Shown here one piece after another: positions 48,000 through 58,772 of a stretch of DNA of 64,000 nt. A program made the translations under genes and the position numbers. Positions within the stretch are counted from its first letter, which is position 1. Each line of letters starts with the position of its first letter. A model generated the notes under the pieces. That model did not search any database, was not told the origin of the DNA, and was given only the letters and a program-made list of their open reading frames with translations. Source of the DNA: Ancistrus triradiatus (lineage: Eukaryota > Chordata > Actinopteri > Siluriformes > Loricariidae); NCBI GenBank assembly GCA_025084515.1, contig JAJAGP010001651.1, forward strand, positions 62,001-126,000, in the 5' to 3' direction.

Positions 48000-48600
48000 G
48001 CTAAGCTAGTGTGGGCAACAACAACATCCAGGAGACGGCGAACCATGAACACCTGGTTGCCTTTGATGACCTGGACGGGAGGCAGGGGTCGGTCGGAGGG
48101 CTAAGGCCCGAGGAAGAAATGGGCTTGATTTGGGAAACATGGAAACAGGAGTGAATACTCATACTATTGGGACATTTTAACCAAACACACGACAGATTAA
48201 TTACCTTCTCGATCAGAAAAGGCCCGATGAACCAGAGTGCCAACTTCTTGGACTTGACATGGAGCGGAATATTGCAAGCCGAGAGCCAGACGTGTTGGCT
48301 GGGGACAAAAGAGGCCTTGATGATGGCCGTCCTGATGGCCTTCAAGGTCCTGTGGCAGTGGTGGTGGTGGTGTTCGACGGAGGGGAGCACCACTTCGGTC
48401 TCCAGGTTGGGGAAGTTGGCGGAAGGTATCCCAAACAGACAGGCACCTCAGAGTGGCCTCTATTTCCTGGTTGGCCCACTCGATTTGGCTTTCCCGTTGG
48501 ACTGCAAGTGGAATCCAGATGTCAGACTGACCTTGGCCCTGAGGGCCTTGCAGAATGCTCTACAGACTTGGGATACAAACTGGGGTCCCCGGTCCAAGCC
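48000..48600 (-). pseudogene. Ty3/gypsy integrase, C-terminal part
   Basis: Minus-strand codons near 48500-48600 encode DRGPQFVSQV, with the second catalytic aspartate region. GFHLQSNGKAKSSG follows, where a GFHPQSNGQTER block with the glutamate is expected. The C-terminal region continues in 48001-48393 with VWLSACNIPL, KLALWFIGPFLIEKV and FHVSQIKP, a typical C-terminal domain of fish gypsy integrases. The N-terminal zinc-binding domain and first aspartate are deleted. The protein would have inserted the cDNA into the genome. It is inactive. Confidence 0.85.
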
Positions 48601-49270
48601 GAGGCGAGCACATAGAGGCAGCCGGGTAGTCCACCCCCAGGGTCATGATCCATCCCGTGCGCCTCCCTGATGGCCTGCTGGACTTCCCAGGTGAGGTGGG
48701 CAATGAGGCGGTCTGCTGGCAGAATGGTGTCGACGGGGTCCTTGGGGCCGTCCGGGGCAAACTGGTGTGAGAGGTCATCAGGCTTGATTTTACGAGCCCC
48801 TGTACGGTTTGTCAGCGTAAAATTGAAGTGACCAAAGAAGAGAGCCAACCTTGCCTGCCAGGAATTGAGCCGCTTGGCGGCCTGGATGTAGAACAGGTTA
48901 CGGTTGTCGGTCCAGACAATGTAGGGCTGTTCCGAGCCCTCCAGCCAGTGCCTCCATTTCTCGAGGGCCAGCTTAACTACCAACAGCTCGCGGTTGCCTA
49001 CATCATAATTGCACTCAGCAGGAGTGCAATTCTGGAGAAGAAGGCGCAGGGGTGCAGTTGGTTGTCTTGGGCTAAGTGCTGGGACACGATGGCCCCCATG
49101 CCAGAGTCTGATGCGAAAATCTCCACGATGAATTGCGGGCTGGGATCCGGCTGCGCCAGGATGGGTGCCAAGGTGAACAACCTCTTGAGCCGCTTGAAGG
49201 CCCGGTCGGCCTTGGGTGTCCACTTGAACTGGGACTTGGTGGAGGTGAGCTGGGTGAGGGGGGCTGCCAC
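48560..49270 (-). pseudogene. Ty3/gypsy RNase H region
   Basis: The frame at 48998-49270 encodes the RT connection (APLTQLTSTKSQFKWTP) and VEIFASDSGMGAIVSQHLA. There the first catalytic aspartate of the DAS block appears as phenylalanine. A frameshift leads into 48522-49223, which holds NYDVGNRELLVVKLALEKWR, IVWTDNRNLFYI (catalytic TD) and LNSWQARLALFF. The domain would have removed the RNA template after reverse transcription. It is inactive by frameshift and substitution. Confidence 0.88.
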
Positions 49271-49405
49271 CTTGCTATAGTGCCGGTTGAATCAGTAGTA
49301 GAAATTAGTGAATCCCAAAAAACGTTGGAGTTCTTTTCGCCCTGAGGGTTCGGGCTACTCTGAGATGGCACGGATTTTCGTGGGGTCTGCCTTGATTCTC
49401 CCCCT

Positions 49406-49930
49406 TTATGTAACGAATCCCAGGAACGTTACGGTCTCCATCTGGAATTTGCACTTCTCAGCCTTAATAAAAAGTTGATTTTCCAGGAGATGGGCGAGCA
49501 CCAGTTGGACATGCTTGGTGTGTTCCTCCCTGGACGGTGAGAAGGTGAGGATGTTATCCAGGTACACGAACACGAATTGGTTAAGAAAGTCCCAAAGCAC
49601 AATGTTGACCAGTGCTTGGAAGACTACCAGGGCATTGGTGAGGCCAAAGGGCATAACCAGATACTCAAAGTGCCCTAAAGGTGTATTGAAGGCAGTCTTC
49701 CATTCGTCCCCCTCACTTATGCGGACCAGATGGTAGGCGTTCCGCAGGTCCAATTTTGTGAACATGGAGGTCCTCTGGAGGAGGTTGAACACTGACAAGA
49801 GCAGTGGAAGAGGGTACTGGGAGGCGGGCAGCGTGAGAAAGGCTCGGTCCGGTTGTGGGGGATTGGTGTTAGGGGTTGTCAGGACCCCCAGACTCACTAG
49901 CAAACTTCCCCTTTTGGGTGGAGCGAACAA
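49406..49930 (-). pseudogene. Ty3/gypsy reverse transcriptase with YLDN active site
   Basis: The 174-codon frame has the RT motifs FTKLDLRNAYHLVRI, EWKTAFNTPLGHFEYLVMPFG and VYLDNILTFS. The last is the catalytic block, where asparagine replaces the second aspartate of the usual YLDD (codons at 49553-49564). The start methionine is arbitrary, because the upstream Gag-protease part is degenerate. In the family this enzyme makes cDNA in cytoplasmic particles. The substitution should abolish activity. Confidence 0.92.
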
Positions 49931-50049
49931 GAGGTGATGTTATGGCCTGCATCGGCTTGGTGTTTTCTATGTCGTTGGGAGCCTGGGGCAGCAGAAGGGG
50001 GGCCCCCAGCGCAGTGGACCTGGTGCAAACCACTTGGACCGGACACGAG

Positions 50050-50480
50050 ACCCTCTCCAACCTACGAGTGTATTGAATGGCGAAGGGCTAGGTCTACCTT
50101 GGCTTGAAGGTTCTCGGGCTCATCACGGACCACAAGCTCATCCTTGAGGCAGTCGGACAGACCCAATCATAATGCCTTGTTGAAGGCCGATGAGGCGACT
50201 TGATGCCACTTCGCCATGGCTAGGTCGGTCAAAAACCGCCCTGAACCGATGACCAAAGTCAGCAAACAAGAGGTCCTCAAGACCTCAAGCCTCAGCCCAC
50301 ATCAAGGCTTTACCCCAAAGGAGGTCAATGACGTATGAGACCTTAGAAGCATCGGAGACAAAAGCCGAGGAACACTGCTAGAAGACCAGGTTGCAATGCA
50401 GCAGGAACCCCCGGCACTTACACAAGTCCCCAGAGAATGGCTCCGGATGGCTCCGAGCCCAAAGATCACACTGGGCCGGT
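50050..50480 (-). pseudogene. Ty3/gypsy Gag fragment
   Basis: On the minus strand the codons from 50460 downward read PEPFSGDLCKCRGFLLHCNL, then VSYVIDLLWGKALMWAEA and further Gag-like sequence. The capsid-type PEPFSGD motif and the VIxLLxGxALxWA motif are typical of fish gypsy Gag. At least two stop codons lie in the frame (after CNLVF and after WAEA). No zinc knuckle was found. Confidence 0.8.
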
Positions 50481-51389
50481 CATGGTGGTGGAAGCCGCCA
50501 GCGGGCCAGTCAGGTCAGTGGCCCAGTCAGGGTGCTCAGAGGGGGAGGAGGATCCCTTGTGAACCTGGGGGAGTGGAGAACGGGAGCCAATCGATCTGTG
50601 AAAGCAAGCACAAACACACAAGCACGGTGCACTCGCAGAACGTAAACAAAGCGGAAAGTAAGGGAGCATCGGAAAATAAACAAACGAACAAAAGGCAACG
50701 TGGACCTAGGGCGAGCCTTAACAGGTATGATTGGTTTCTAGTGCCAACAGTCTGTCTTTGAGGAAAACGTTGCTTCCTCATATTATACACATATTATGTA
50801 AATAGTTATTATTTTAAGAAGATATTTTTCCACCCTTTCCATGTGTTCACTAAATAAACACCCTTGCACTGAATGTGCTATTGTGGTTTGCCATCATTTT
50901 TTCTTACAACCCATAACCTCATTGGGGTATATCAACCCTCACCTGAAAGCAAGGTGTGACAACATGATTTTTGAATTTGATCTTGACTGCAACAGGAAGC
51001 CAGTAGATTATCCTAAATAAAGGAGTTACACAAGAAAACCTTGGTAGGTTGTGAACCAAATGGACAGCAGCATTTTGAATGCTCTGTAATGAAGCAATGG
51101 AACATGATCATAGATGAGCAAGTAAAACATTGTAGTAATCAAGCCTGGGAATGATGAGAGACTTAAGAGGATCTGAGTAGCTTCTCTGGTCAGAAAATGA
51201 TATATTCTTCTGATGTTGTGCAGAGGAAATCTGCAAGATGGGGCAGCTGATGTGGATAAAAAACTGAGATGTGCCATATTAACAGTCACTGTGTGGTGTT
51301 AAGTACAATCCAATGTACTGCTAGTGTATGTCTAAGCAGATTTCATGCCAGTATGCTTCTTGTTAAACCTGTAGAGAGTGTGGCTGAAA

Positions 51390-51618
51390 TAACATTCATT
51401 CATTTGTTTTCTTATCTGCTTAATCTTAACCAGCATTGCCCTGGCCAGTGGAACAGGGCACAAGGCAGGAACAAGCCTTGACATGCCACAGATCCACTTG
51501 AAGCTCCACACATGCAAAATGTAAACTCCACACAGATGGAGTCTGCGATCAGAATTGAACTGGGGATGATGGAGACATCTGTGAGGTAACCGCTGCACCA
51601 CCATGCTGCCCGACTGGA
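51390..51618 (-). repeat. DANA-like SINE, near complete
   Basis: The tail attcattcatttg is on the left, the middle has gggcacaaggcaggaaca and gcaaaatgtaaactccac, and aattgaactggggatga is the B-box equivalent. The head ends caccatgctgcccg. Confidence 0.78.
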
Positions 51619-52988
51619 ATAACAGTGACCCCTAATTAGATGGGGGTGTCTACATACTTTTGACCATATAGTGCATCTGTATTTTCTCACAAAACAGAAT
51701 GCTATTTGAGATCACAGAAAAAAAGTGGAACCGAAAAGCTAATGTAACAAAGAAAACGTAGATGTTCATCTTAATGCATTCCGTTGTGTAAAAACTAAAA
51801 CTAATGTAACTAATTTAAAAGAGTTAAGTATGTTACACACTACTCGTGCTAACTAGCATAATTAGGAAATTCATTTCAAATTATTAATATATAAACCTTA
51901 GAAACAAATGCAGAAAACCATGCATGCCTACAGTATACATGCCCAAACAGCAGGGCCACACAGTTGACATCTTGCTGAGTCTCCCTAGGAGTATTTGTAG
52001 CGTTTATGCATATGCCAGGTGGCATGGGCTTGGAATGTACTCCTTCAGTGCGTTCTCCAATCCCGTATGCAGCTGAGCTCCCACCTTTGAACCATTTCAG
52101 CAAGTATTCTCCCCTCATCATCCAGTTCCTGGACCCCCTGCGCTCTTGGAGGAAATTAACATTCGGACCTCATTTGCATTACCGAGGGATTTTGAAGGAG
52201 GCGAATATTGGGGTGTGTGAATGTGTTCGCATGCATATTTAAACAAGAGGGAGGGCAGACAGAGAGAAAATGAGTGGTTGCTTTTTTAGCAGGCGTGTAT
52301 TTCTTTACACATGTGGATAGACTTTACTTCCAAATATGATTGTGCTTTTGTACGACGTTCCAAAATCACAGCTTCTGATAGACATCTCCTTTGCCAGGCC
52401 AGCTGTCTCTGCAGCTGCACCTAAATCAAGAATACTTGTAATAATCATACATACACTTAAATGCGGTGATGTGGTAATGTGTGCGTGCCTGTGGCCTTCT
52501 GTTTGGCACCAAGCCTTACCTTCCAACTGAGAGACCAAATGACTGCAATAGTGTGGCTTACTTACTGGCCAGAGAGTGGGAGCAGTAGGCTTAGTTCCAG
52601 CTTTAAAAAAAAAATTCATGTACAACAGGATACACCAGTTAAATACACCACATGGCACAGTGCATATGGATAGTCCTTCAAGTTGGTATGGGAATTTTTG
52701 TCAGAATTATTGCAACTAGTTTGTGAAAAATATTGATGCATCAATGGATATTGATACTGAACTTTCTAATACTGTACATTCCCCCAATTTCCCATTCTAT
52801 TCATTTCACAATGTGCTTTCGTTTGACTCACCCAGGCTTCCGTTGCTCACAGAATGGCTTGTTATGCTGAAATGACGGCCAAAACAAAATCAGAGTGTTC
52901 GCAGCACTTCTTAGTTAGTAAAGAAAGCAGCAGGAGTGCTGCTTTTTGGCATCAAAGCAGATAAGGAAAGGAAAGGCAAAGGATAGGA
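51619..52988. other. DNA without a recognised gene
   Basis: Four overlapping short frames (52006-52242, 52305-52658, 52336-52530, 52479-52673) show no family motif. The stretch 52000-52260 has few repeats and an atttgcat octamer. No support for a gene. Confidence 0.4.
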
Positions 52989-53178
52989 CTGTGGTGGCCT
53001 AGCGGTTAAGGTACTGGACTATGGACCAAAAACTCCAGGGTTCAAAACCCACCTCTGCCCAGCTGCCACTGTTGAGTCCTTGAGCAAGGCCCTTAACCCA
53101 CAATTGCTTGGATTGTAAGACTGTATCAATTGTAAGTCGCTGTGGATAAGGGCGTCTGCTAAATGCTGTAAATGTAAG
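52989..53178 (+). repeat. tRNA-derived SINE with L2-type tail
   Basis: The head gtggtggcctagcggttaag carries an A-box-like segment, and gggttcaaaaccc is the mutated B box. The tail has gtaagtcgctgtggataagg, then tctgctaaatgctg and aatgtaa. Confidence 0.9.
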
Positions 53179-53331
53179 TGGATATGAACAAGCCGGCAAT
53201 TCCAGCCCATTGCTGAGATATGTCAGCGCATCCGCCATATTGGTCCAGGCAAGAACGGAATGTAAATAAATACAAATAAACAGGGGATCTGCATTTTTCT
53301 CAACCAATATTTTGATGGGTTATTTTTACAC

Positions 53332-53690
53332 TCATTGACATAAAAAATTACCCTGATAGAAATTTCAGATTGCTACACATCTGTCTAATCTAGTCACACA
53401 CATCAAGGGTTTCCCTGGAATGGCTCCACCAGAGTGCAACACTTGCTTGGCCTGCCTGGTCACCAGATTTATTGGCAATTGAATATTTATGGGATCAGTT
53501 GTGACACCAGCTTAGTCAAACTATGAGTGTGGAGGATCTACAAGCCCAGCTGTGGGCAAATGTTTTTATGAAGGCATGTCTAGCAGTCAACAACCTCTCA
53601 GCAAGAGGTACACTATCCAAAAGTATTCTCTGAGTGCCTTTTTATAGAGCACCAGGGGAAGCACTTAATATTTATTATATTTTAGCTTTT
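53332..53690 (+). mobile_element. Family D Tc1-like remnant with transposase end
   Basis: The left end reads cactcattgacataaaaaat, close to the outer end at 5890. A frame at about 53436-53510 encodes LAWPAWSPDLLAIEYLWDQL, with the catalytic glutamate block, before a stop. Further along, VHYPKVFSECLF-type residues match those at 7690-7760. The central part is deleted. Confidence 0.75.
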
Positions 53691-54934
53691 TTTCACTTCA
53701 GGTCAGAGCTCATTGGCTTTGAAATATTAAAAAATAACTAAATAATGTATCTTTAAGTTCTTTTAATTGACTGTCATTGAGAAAAAATGGCAGTCAGTCT
53801 GCTTTCCATGTTTTTTATAACAGTGAAAGGATACAGCTCCACTCAAAGGCAATATACAGCTTATTATTGTTATTAGAATTTAAAAATAACATGATGTAGT
53901 CTAAAATAATAAAATGAATGAAATAACAGCTAAAAATAATATGTAATATTATAGTATATATTATGTTATTAATATAGTATATTTTGGATATGTTTATCTA
54001 AAAAAAGAAAAGCTTCAAAAGTGAAATAAGCACAGTATCTGACACTGGTATCGGAAATGGTATCAAATTTCAATATTTTTCAGAGTATCATAATAAGTTG
54101 AAATTCACGTGACAACATTATTAGTATAGAATTAAGCGTAGACACACAATCTGCACAGAAAAGCCGTGCATACACTACATGTCCAAATTAATGTGTATAC
54201 CCAAAATAATTAAATTTTTGGCTATTTTAACCTCACCCATTGTGTAACAGGTTCATAACATCATGCAGCCATTCAATCTCCAAAGACTAACCCTGGAAAA
54301 GCTAAGAATCAACAAAAGCTCAGCCATAAAGTGATAGGTCATACAAGCTTACATTACCATAAAAAATAAACATTTCTTGGTTGCTGCATTTATTGCAATG
54401 TTTATGGCGTTTGAAGCCATGAATGTGTTCCTTGTGGAGTGATTAATCATGGTTATTTAGTTACAATTTTATAATGCATTTAAATATTAACATTGTCTGT
54501 GGCAGTGTTCTCCAGGGATAGCCCCCGCCATCCTGTCCAGGAAAAGCAAGGTAAAGTCACAGGTTGGGGTGTGTAGACATATAATTTTGGATCTCAAATT
54601 TAACTCAAGTTGTAATAGCCTTTATACATGACATCCCTTCTCAGTAATATTAAGGTGTGGGAACGAGATCCTAATGAATAGAAACAAGTTAGTGAGCTGA
54701 GAGAATAAGATTATTAATGTGTGGGAACAAGACTATTAAGGCGTGGGAATGAGATAATTATTTACTATTTTAAGTTTTTACAATCTTTCTAAATGGTATC
54801 AACCTGAAAGCCAACCTTATGTTTCTTACAAAATCATAAGGCACTAACTAATCCCCAAGCACTAGATCTTATGTCCTATGCCTTATGATACTAAACTGTG
54901 GCCAAAAGTAAATGTTCTAACTTTACCAAATGGT
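53691..54934. other. AT-rich DNA without a recognised gene
   Basis: No motif or repeat was recognised. The block 53860-54010 is strongly AT-rich. Confidence 0.4.
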
Positions 54935-55045
54935 TCCCTCAGCTCCAGAAACCTGGATGTGAGTCCCAGCTTATCTGCTGCCTATGTGGAGTTTGCATGT
55001 TCTCCTCATGTCTCTGTGGGTTTCCCCAGAATACACTGCATTATG
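54935..55045 (+). repeat. DANA-like SINE fragment
   Basis: It contains gtggagtttgcatgttctcc and tctctgtgggtttcccc, typical of the body. The remaining parts are missing. The overlapping frames at 54878-55180 are not genes. Confidence 0.65.
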
Positions 55046-55089
55046 AATACAGGATTCATAAGACGTGCTACATATACTAGTATACACTA

Positions 55090-55640
55090 CTATACAGTTA
55101 AACTCTTTTATCTGAATGCATCTTTTTCCTGGAAATGGCTCAGATAACGAATATACAGATAATGGGTGCTTTAATTCCATTATTCCTTATGGGAAAATTA
55201 CAACCTCATTCTGGAAACTTCAACATTTTTGCTGAAGTAGCTTAATATCTAGTGTTGTTTTAATAAACCATATAAATATGATTTCCTGAAGAAAATAATC
55301 AAATTTCCCTACTCGTTTGTGATATAGGGTTGCGTGCCAGATAAAGGACCGGAAATTACAATCAGCAGTCAGTCACTGAAATTTTGGACACTTTTCTCAT
55401 TTCATTGATAGAAAATTGCTTTGCTGATGATGATGAAGCCATTTTTCAGGACGATAATGCATCTTGCCACAGAGCAAAATGTGCTCAAGCCTTTCTTCAG
55501 GAAAAGCATATCAGCTCAATGACATGACCAGCAAACAGTCTGGATCTCAACATGATTGAAAATGTATGGTGGCAATTAAAAAAAAATGGTCCATGACAAT
55601 GCTCCAACCTGCAAATCCAATCTGTCAACTGCTATTTGGA
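55090..55640 (+). mobile_element. Tc1-like remnant, family F, with two catalytic motifs
   Basis: The frame at about 55438-55590 encodes AIFQDDNASCHRAKCAQAFL, with the second catalytic aspartate. It then has a TGA at the tryptophan of the PANSLDLNMIENVWWQLKK block, which holds the glutamate. The left part around 55095-55190 has ctcagataacgaatatacag, a possible terminal region. The first aspartate and DNA-binding domain are not identified. A fragment of the same family lies at 56815-56945. Confidence 0.65.
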
Positions 55641-55766
55641 GAAGTTGGAAACAGCGTGATGTAGAATATTGGAACCAGCTTGATGTAAAATACTGTTTTT
55701 TATTAGAGAAGTTCTTGCCTCAAAGAATTCAAACCACCAAAAAAAAGTAGGACCAACAAAGTACTA

Positions 55767-56165
55767 CAACCCCAAATCAGAAAAAGTTGACACAGTATAA
55801 AAAAACAAACAAAAAAAAAAAAAACAACACCATTGTGTCTTCCATTTAATTTGACTTTAATTTCATTGCAGACAGTATTAAATCAAGGTATTTCATGTTT
55901 TGTCTGATCAACTTAATTTCATTTGTTAATATCCATTAATTCCTGGATTTCCGTCCAGCAACACATTTAAAAAAAGTTGGTACTGGGGCAATTTAGGGCT
56001 AGTAATGAGGTAAAAAATGAAATAATGATGTGATTTCAAACAGGTAGTGTCAACAGTTAATAATAATCATAATTTGGTACAACACCAGTATCCACAAAAG
56101 GCTGAGTCTTTGAGAAGCAAAGATGGGCAGAGAGTCTCCAGATCATCAACAAGAGTTGGGTATTG
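55767..56165 (+). mobile_element. Family C mariner/Tc1-like 5'-end fragment
   Basis: It begins caaccccaaatcagaaaaag after TA at 55765-55766. It continues through gcagacagtattaaatcaag, catttaaaaaaagttgg and aggctgagtctttgagaagc, and ends in the N-terminal coding region. The catalytic part is missing. It adjoins the family F remnant. Confidence 0.78.
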
Positions 56166-56289
56166 AACAGATTCGGCCAAATGCTGCATTAGCCAGGAGA
56201 GTCTAATGCTTAATTTGAACAAAGCATAATGTGGTTTAATGTCTTAAAACTATGACCTAAGAACACTAAACTTCTCTTAATTAGTACTG

Positions 56290-56462
56290 GTCATAAGTAC
56301 TCTCTACTGCTGAAATGATGAACGTGTGGTTCAAATGCAAAGTAGTCATTTTTAGTCATTTTTACGTTAAGCTTGTTTCTTTCCAGTTAAACCTAGTTAA
56401 ATATTAATATGTTCCCTTTGGACCACATGTTAATCATTTCAGCAGTGGAGGGTACTTGTGAC
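56290..56462. mobile_element. MITE-like inverted-repeat element
   Basis: Arms of 45 bp (56290-56334 and 56418-56462) are complementary at 39 positions, with about 83 bp between. No coding capacity. The related site at 57040-57060 lacks it, which is consistent with an insertion. No clean target duplication was identified. Confidence 0.65.
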
Positions 56463-56814
56463 AATACTTGTAAAATGAATATAAAAAAGGTATTGTATTG
56501 GTAATCGCTATTTTGTTTTTTGTGTTCATTGAATTATTTCTGAATATATAAATGAAGTTAGTGTTGTCCACTTGCAGTTATTCATGATTAACACAAAAAT
56601 AATGGTGCTATTAACACACTTAAATATTTTGGTTGTTCGGCAGCACTAATATATAGTTGGAATACAATTAGACAACTTTCTCGTTCTGGCAACTTTTAGT
56701 GATGTAGCTTAATATCTAGTGACACAGGAGGATTTTGTGCTTACTCCATCTCAAATGCTTACTTGAATGTTTGTTGCCAAACAGCAACAACACTTAAGCA
56801 GAAGAAAACAAGGT

Positions 56815-56945
56815 TACATTGGCCAAAAATGACTGGATGAAAGTGATGTTCAGTGATGAATCACAAGTCTACATTGTGACTGCCTGAAGAAGATCGTCAA
56901 ATTTCCCTACCAGCATGATATTGAGCTTCAGCAGTGTACAGTGTT
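56815..56945 (+). mobile_element. Tc1-like fragment with first catalytic block (family F)
   Basis: Codons from about 56823 encode AKNDWMKVMFSDESQVYI, where the MFSDES block holds the first catalytic aspartate. The continuation is lost. It follows the same family as 55090-55640 and may have been part of one element before rearrangement. Confidence 0.6.
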
Positions 56946-57065
56946 CAACTGCTACATTAGCCGGGAGAGTCTAATGCTTAATGAGAACGAAGCTTAATGT
57001 GGTTTAATGTCCTAAAACAATGACCTAAGAATGCTAAACTTAATGACTACTGGTCAGAACTAATG

Positions 57066-58683
57066 TATAGTTGAAATAAAATGAGATAACTGTTGTTGGA
57101 TAACTGAGTATTCAGCACTTTCTCCATCCGGTAAGTGGCAGCAATTTCAATCTGGTATTATCATAAACACAGTAGTGTATCTTCAGTTCACATCAATTAA
57201 GCTGCATCTTGTCTGTTAAAAGTAGTTTGTCATTGCTCAGATTAATGTGTCTGTGGTTTGATCCTGGGGCATTTTACAATATTGACATGACACATGGAAA
57301 GCAGAAGCGGTTAGTCTCTGTAGGGCCACTGAAACACATAGGAGAGGATTAAGCAACAGCTATTTGACAGGAAAAGGAAAGCGAAAAGAAGTCTTTGGCC
57401 CTCTTGTGTCCAGACATAGTCATCTTGGGGTTAGCACAGCATTACAGTAATAGACATTCTTTCTCCTGCAGCTCAAAGGAGGAGGGAATTGTGTGAAGCA
57501 CATCATCCATTTTGAGTGAGTAGCATGGAGAGATTGCACAGCTTAAGGCCAAGAAAAAACACTTTAGTTATGTCCATGTCTTCCTCCTGTCTCTAACCAT
57601 TCTCAGGAGTCCATAGGTATTGTTCTTGCGCAAATATTTTGTATCCCTAAACTGTCATTGTTTTTACATGAAATAACAAAACAGAGTTTCTGCACTTTAA
57701 TATGCAGATATATAAAAGCATATGGAATGAAAGAAGATACATTTCACACTGGAAATGTGCTTCCTTCATCCAGCAAAAGGGAAGAACATGGAGGCCTTCC
57801 AAAATTTCCCAGGTGATACAAGAAACATCCAGAAACCCCTTAAGCGCCTCAGCCAGACTAAAAATGGCAAATCAGTTGAATGGACAGGCCAAATGAGCCT
57901 CCCAAGCACATCTGATAAAATGAGTCATCTCAGTCTCTTGGCGGTGGCAACTGACTGCACTTAGAATGGCTAATGGGGCACTTGTTCAGCAAACTTAGTG
58001 ATCCAAACACCTGGCATGAGAAGCAGGGGAGATCTGAAGACACTCAATGGGTAGTAGACATGGGGAACAAAGAAGAGAGGCAAAGCCTTACTAAATATGA
58101 AGATACCAGCACAAAAAATATCCAAAACTCGGTCTTGTCTCTGTCTTCGAGTAAGGTGGACTGGGAAAGTGTTGTCGAGACCAGCCGAATCCAGCGAGGT
58201 GTCGGAGGTAACATTAGTTATTGATTATCAACAATTCTTTCAGAATAAATTGGCTAACAGGGAAAAACAAGTTATTGCTAGTTCAGTATCCAGTCAATGT
58301 ATATGTTCTATTTTGAACAGTCTGACATTAAGACTTCAAGTATACATTTTCTCCCGCTAGCTTTAATTTACCCTGTCCGCAAAATCTGGAGTTATTATTG
58401 TTATGTTTTCACATTTAATTATAAAAATAGATAAAATAGATGCTGTTTGCTATATTCAATTGACTTTATGTTGTGACTTCTGATTAATTTTGACAGAATT
58501 AAGGAAACAGAATCATCATCATCATTATTTGCTTCCAAAAGTTACATTGCCTTAGTTTGACTAAAGGCTTATGGCTAAAATACAATAAGAATGAATAATA
58601 ACTATGCTATATATAGTTGAATGTTATATTTTACAAAATCTATGATGAAATATAGTATTTATTAATAATTATATTATATGTTA
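57066..58683. other. DNA without a recognised gene
   Basis: Two small overlapping frames (57702-57896, 57755-57964) and 57973-58224 are open but have no recognisable domain. There is a short AAT/CAT tract at about 58510. Confidence 0.4.
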
Positions 58684-58772
58684 TTATATTATATTACATT
58701 ATATTATATTATATTATACTATATTATATTATATTATATTATATTATATTATATTATATTATATTATATTAT
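58684..58772. repeat. ATATT pentanucleotide tract
   Basis: About 17 units of ATATT with a few substitutions near the left. Confidence 0.92.

Larger units (their letters stand above)
47604..50723 (-). mobile_element. Ty3/gypsy LTR retrotransposon, degenerate
   Basis: The ends are tgttaagc and ccttaaca, with the 5-bp duplication ggtat at 47599-47603 and 50724-50728. Reading minus, the order is Gag, RT, RNase H and integrase, which is the Ty3/gypsy order. I could not align two matching LTRs; they are probably truncated. At 3.1 kb it is well short of a typical full element, so large deletions must exist, including the integrase N-terminus. Confidence 0.88.
47045..50961 (+). mobile_element. Solo LTR (about 0.8 kb), split by a Ty3/gypsy element
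   Basis: It starts TGTGACAG and ends TGTGACA, with the 5-bp duplication acatg at 47040-47044 and 50962-50966. Excluding the nested element and one copy of its duplication, it is 792 bp. It has U3-like tandem repeats (47312-47575), a TATA-like tatttaag at about 47566, and an AATAAA signal at 50853-50858. That is the layout of an LTR in plus orientation. No internal retrotransposon region remains. Confidence 0.85.
46815..51290 (-). mobile_element. L2-clade LINE, split into two pieces by an LTR insertion
   Basis: The low-coordinate piece (46815-47044) matches the L2 3' region at 62580-62780. The high-coordinate piece (50962-51290) matches the C-terminal reverse transcriptase part at 62790-63060. 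Together they read on as one minus-strand element. The frame 51026-51289 has NIRRIYHFLTREATQILLSL, a typical C-terminal RT block of fish L2. Between the pieces sits the 47045-50961 LTR. Confidence 0.85.
56181..57065. repeat. Direct repeats of about 105 bp, roughly 770 bp apart
   Basis: Copies 56181-56287 and 56948-57058 share cattagcc, gagagtctaatgcttaat, aatgtggtttaatgtc and aatgacctaagaa-type blocks. A small inverted-repeat element (56290-56462) sits at the end of the first copy and is absent from the second. A Tc1 fragment lies between them. Confidence 0.7.

Noticed and set aside
48167..48670. Plus-strand frame of 167 codons across the gypsy region
   Set aside because: It is the antisense shadow of the minus-strand integrase sequence.
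47045..50961. Outer 3.9-kb unit as one complete LTR retrotransposon
   Set aside because: Its two ends do not match as a pair of LTRs. A second set of TG/CA ends with its own duplication shows a nested gypsy element inside a single LTR.
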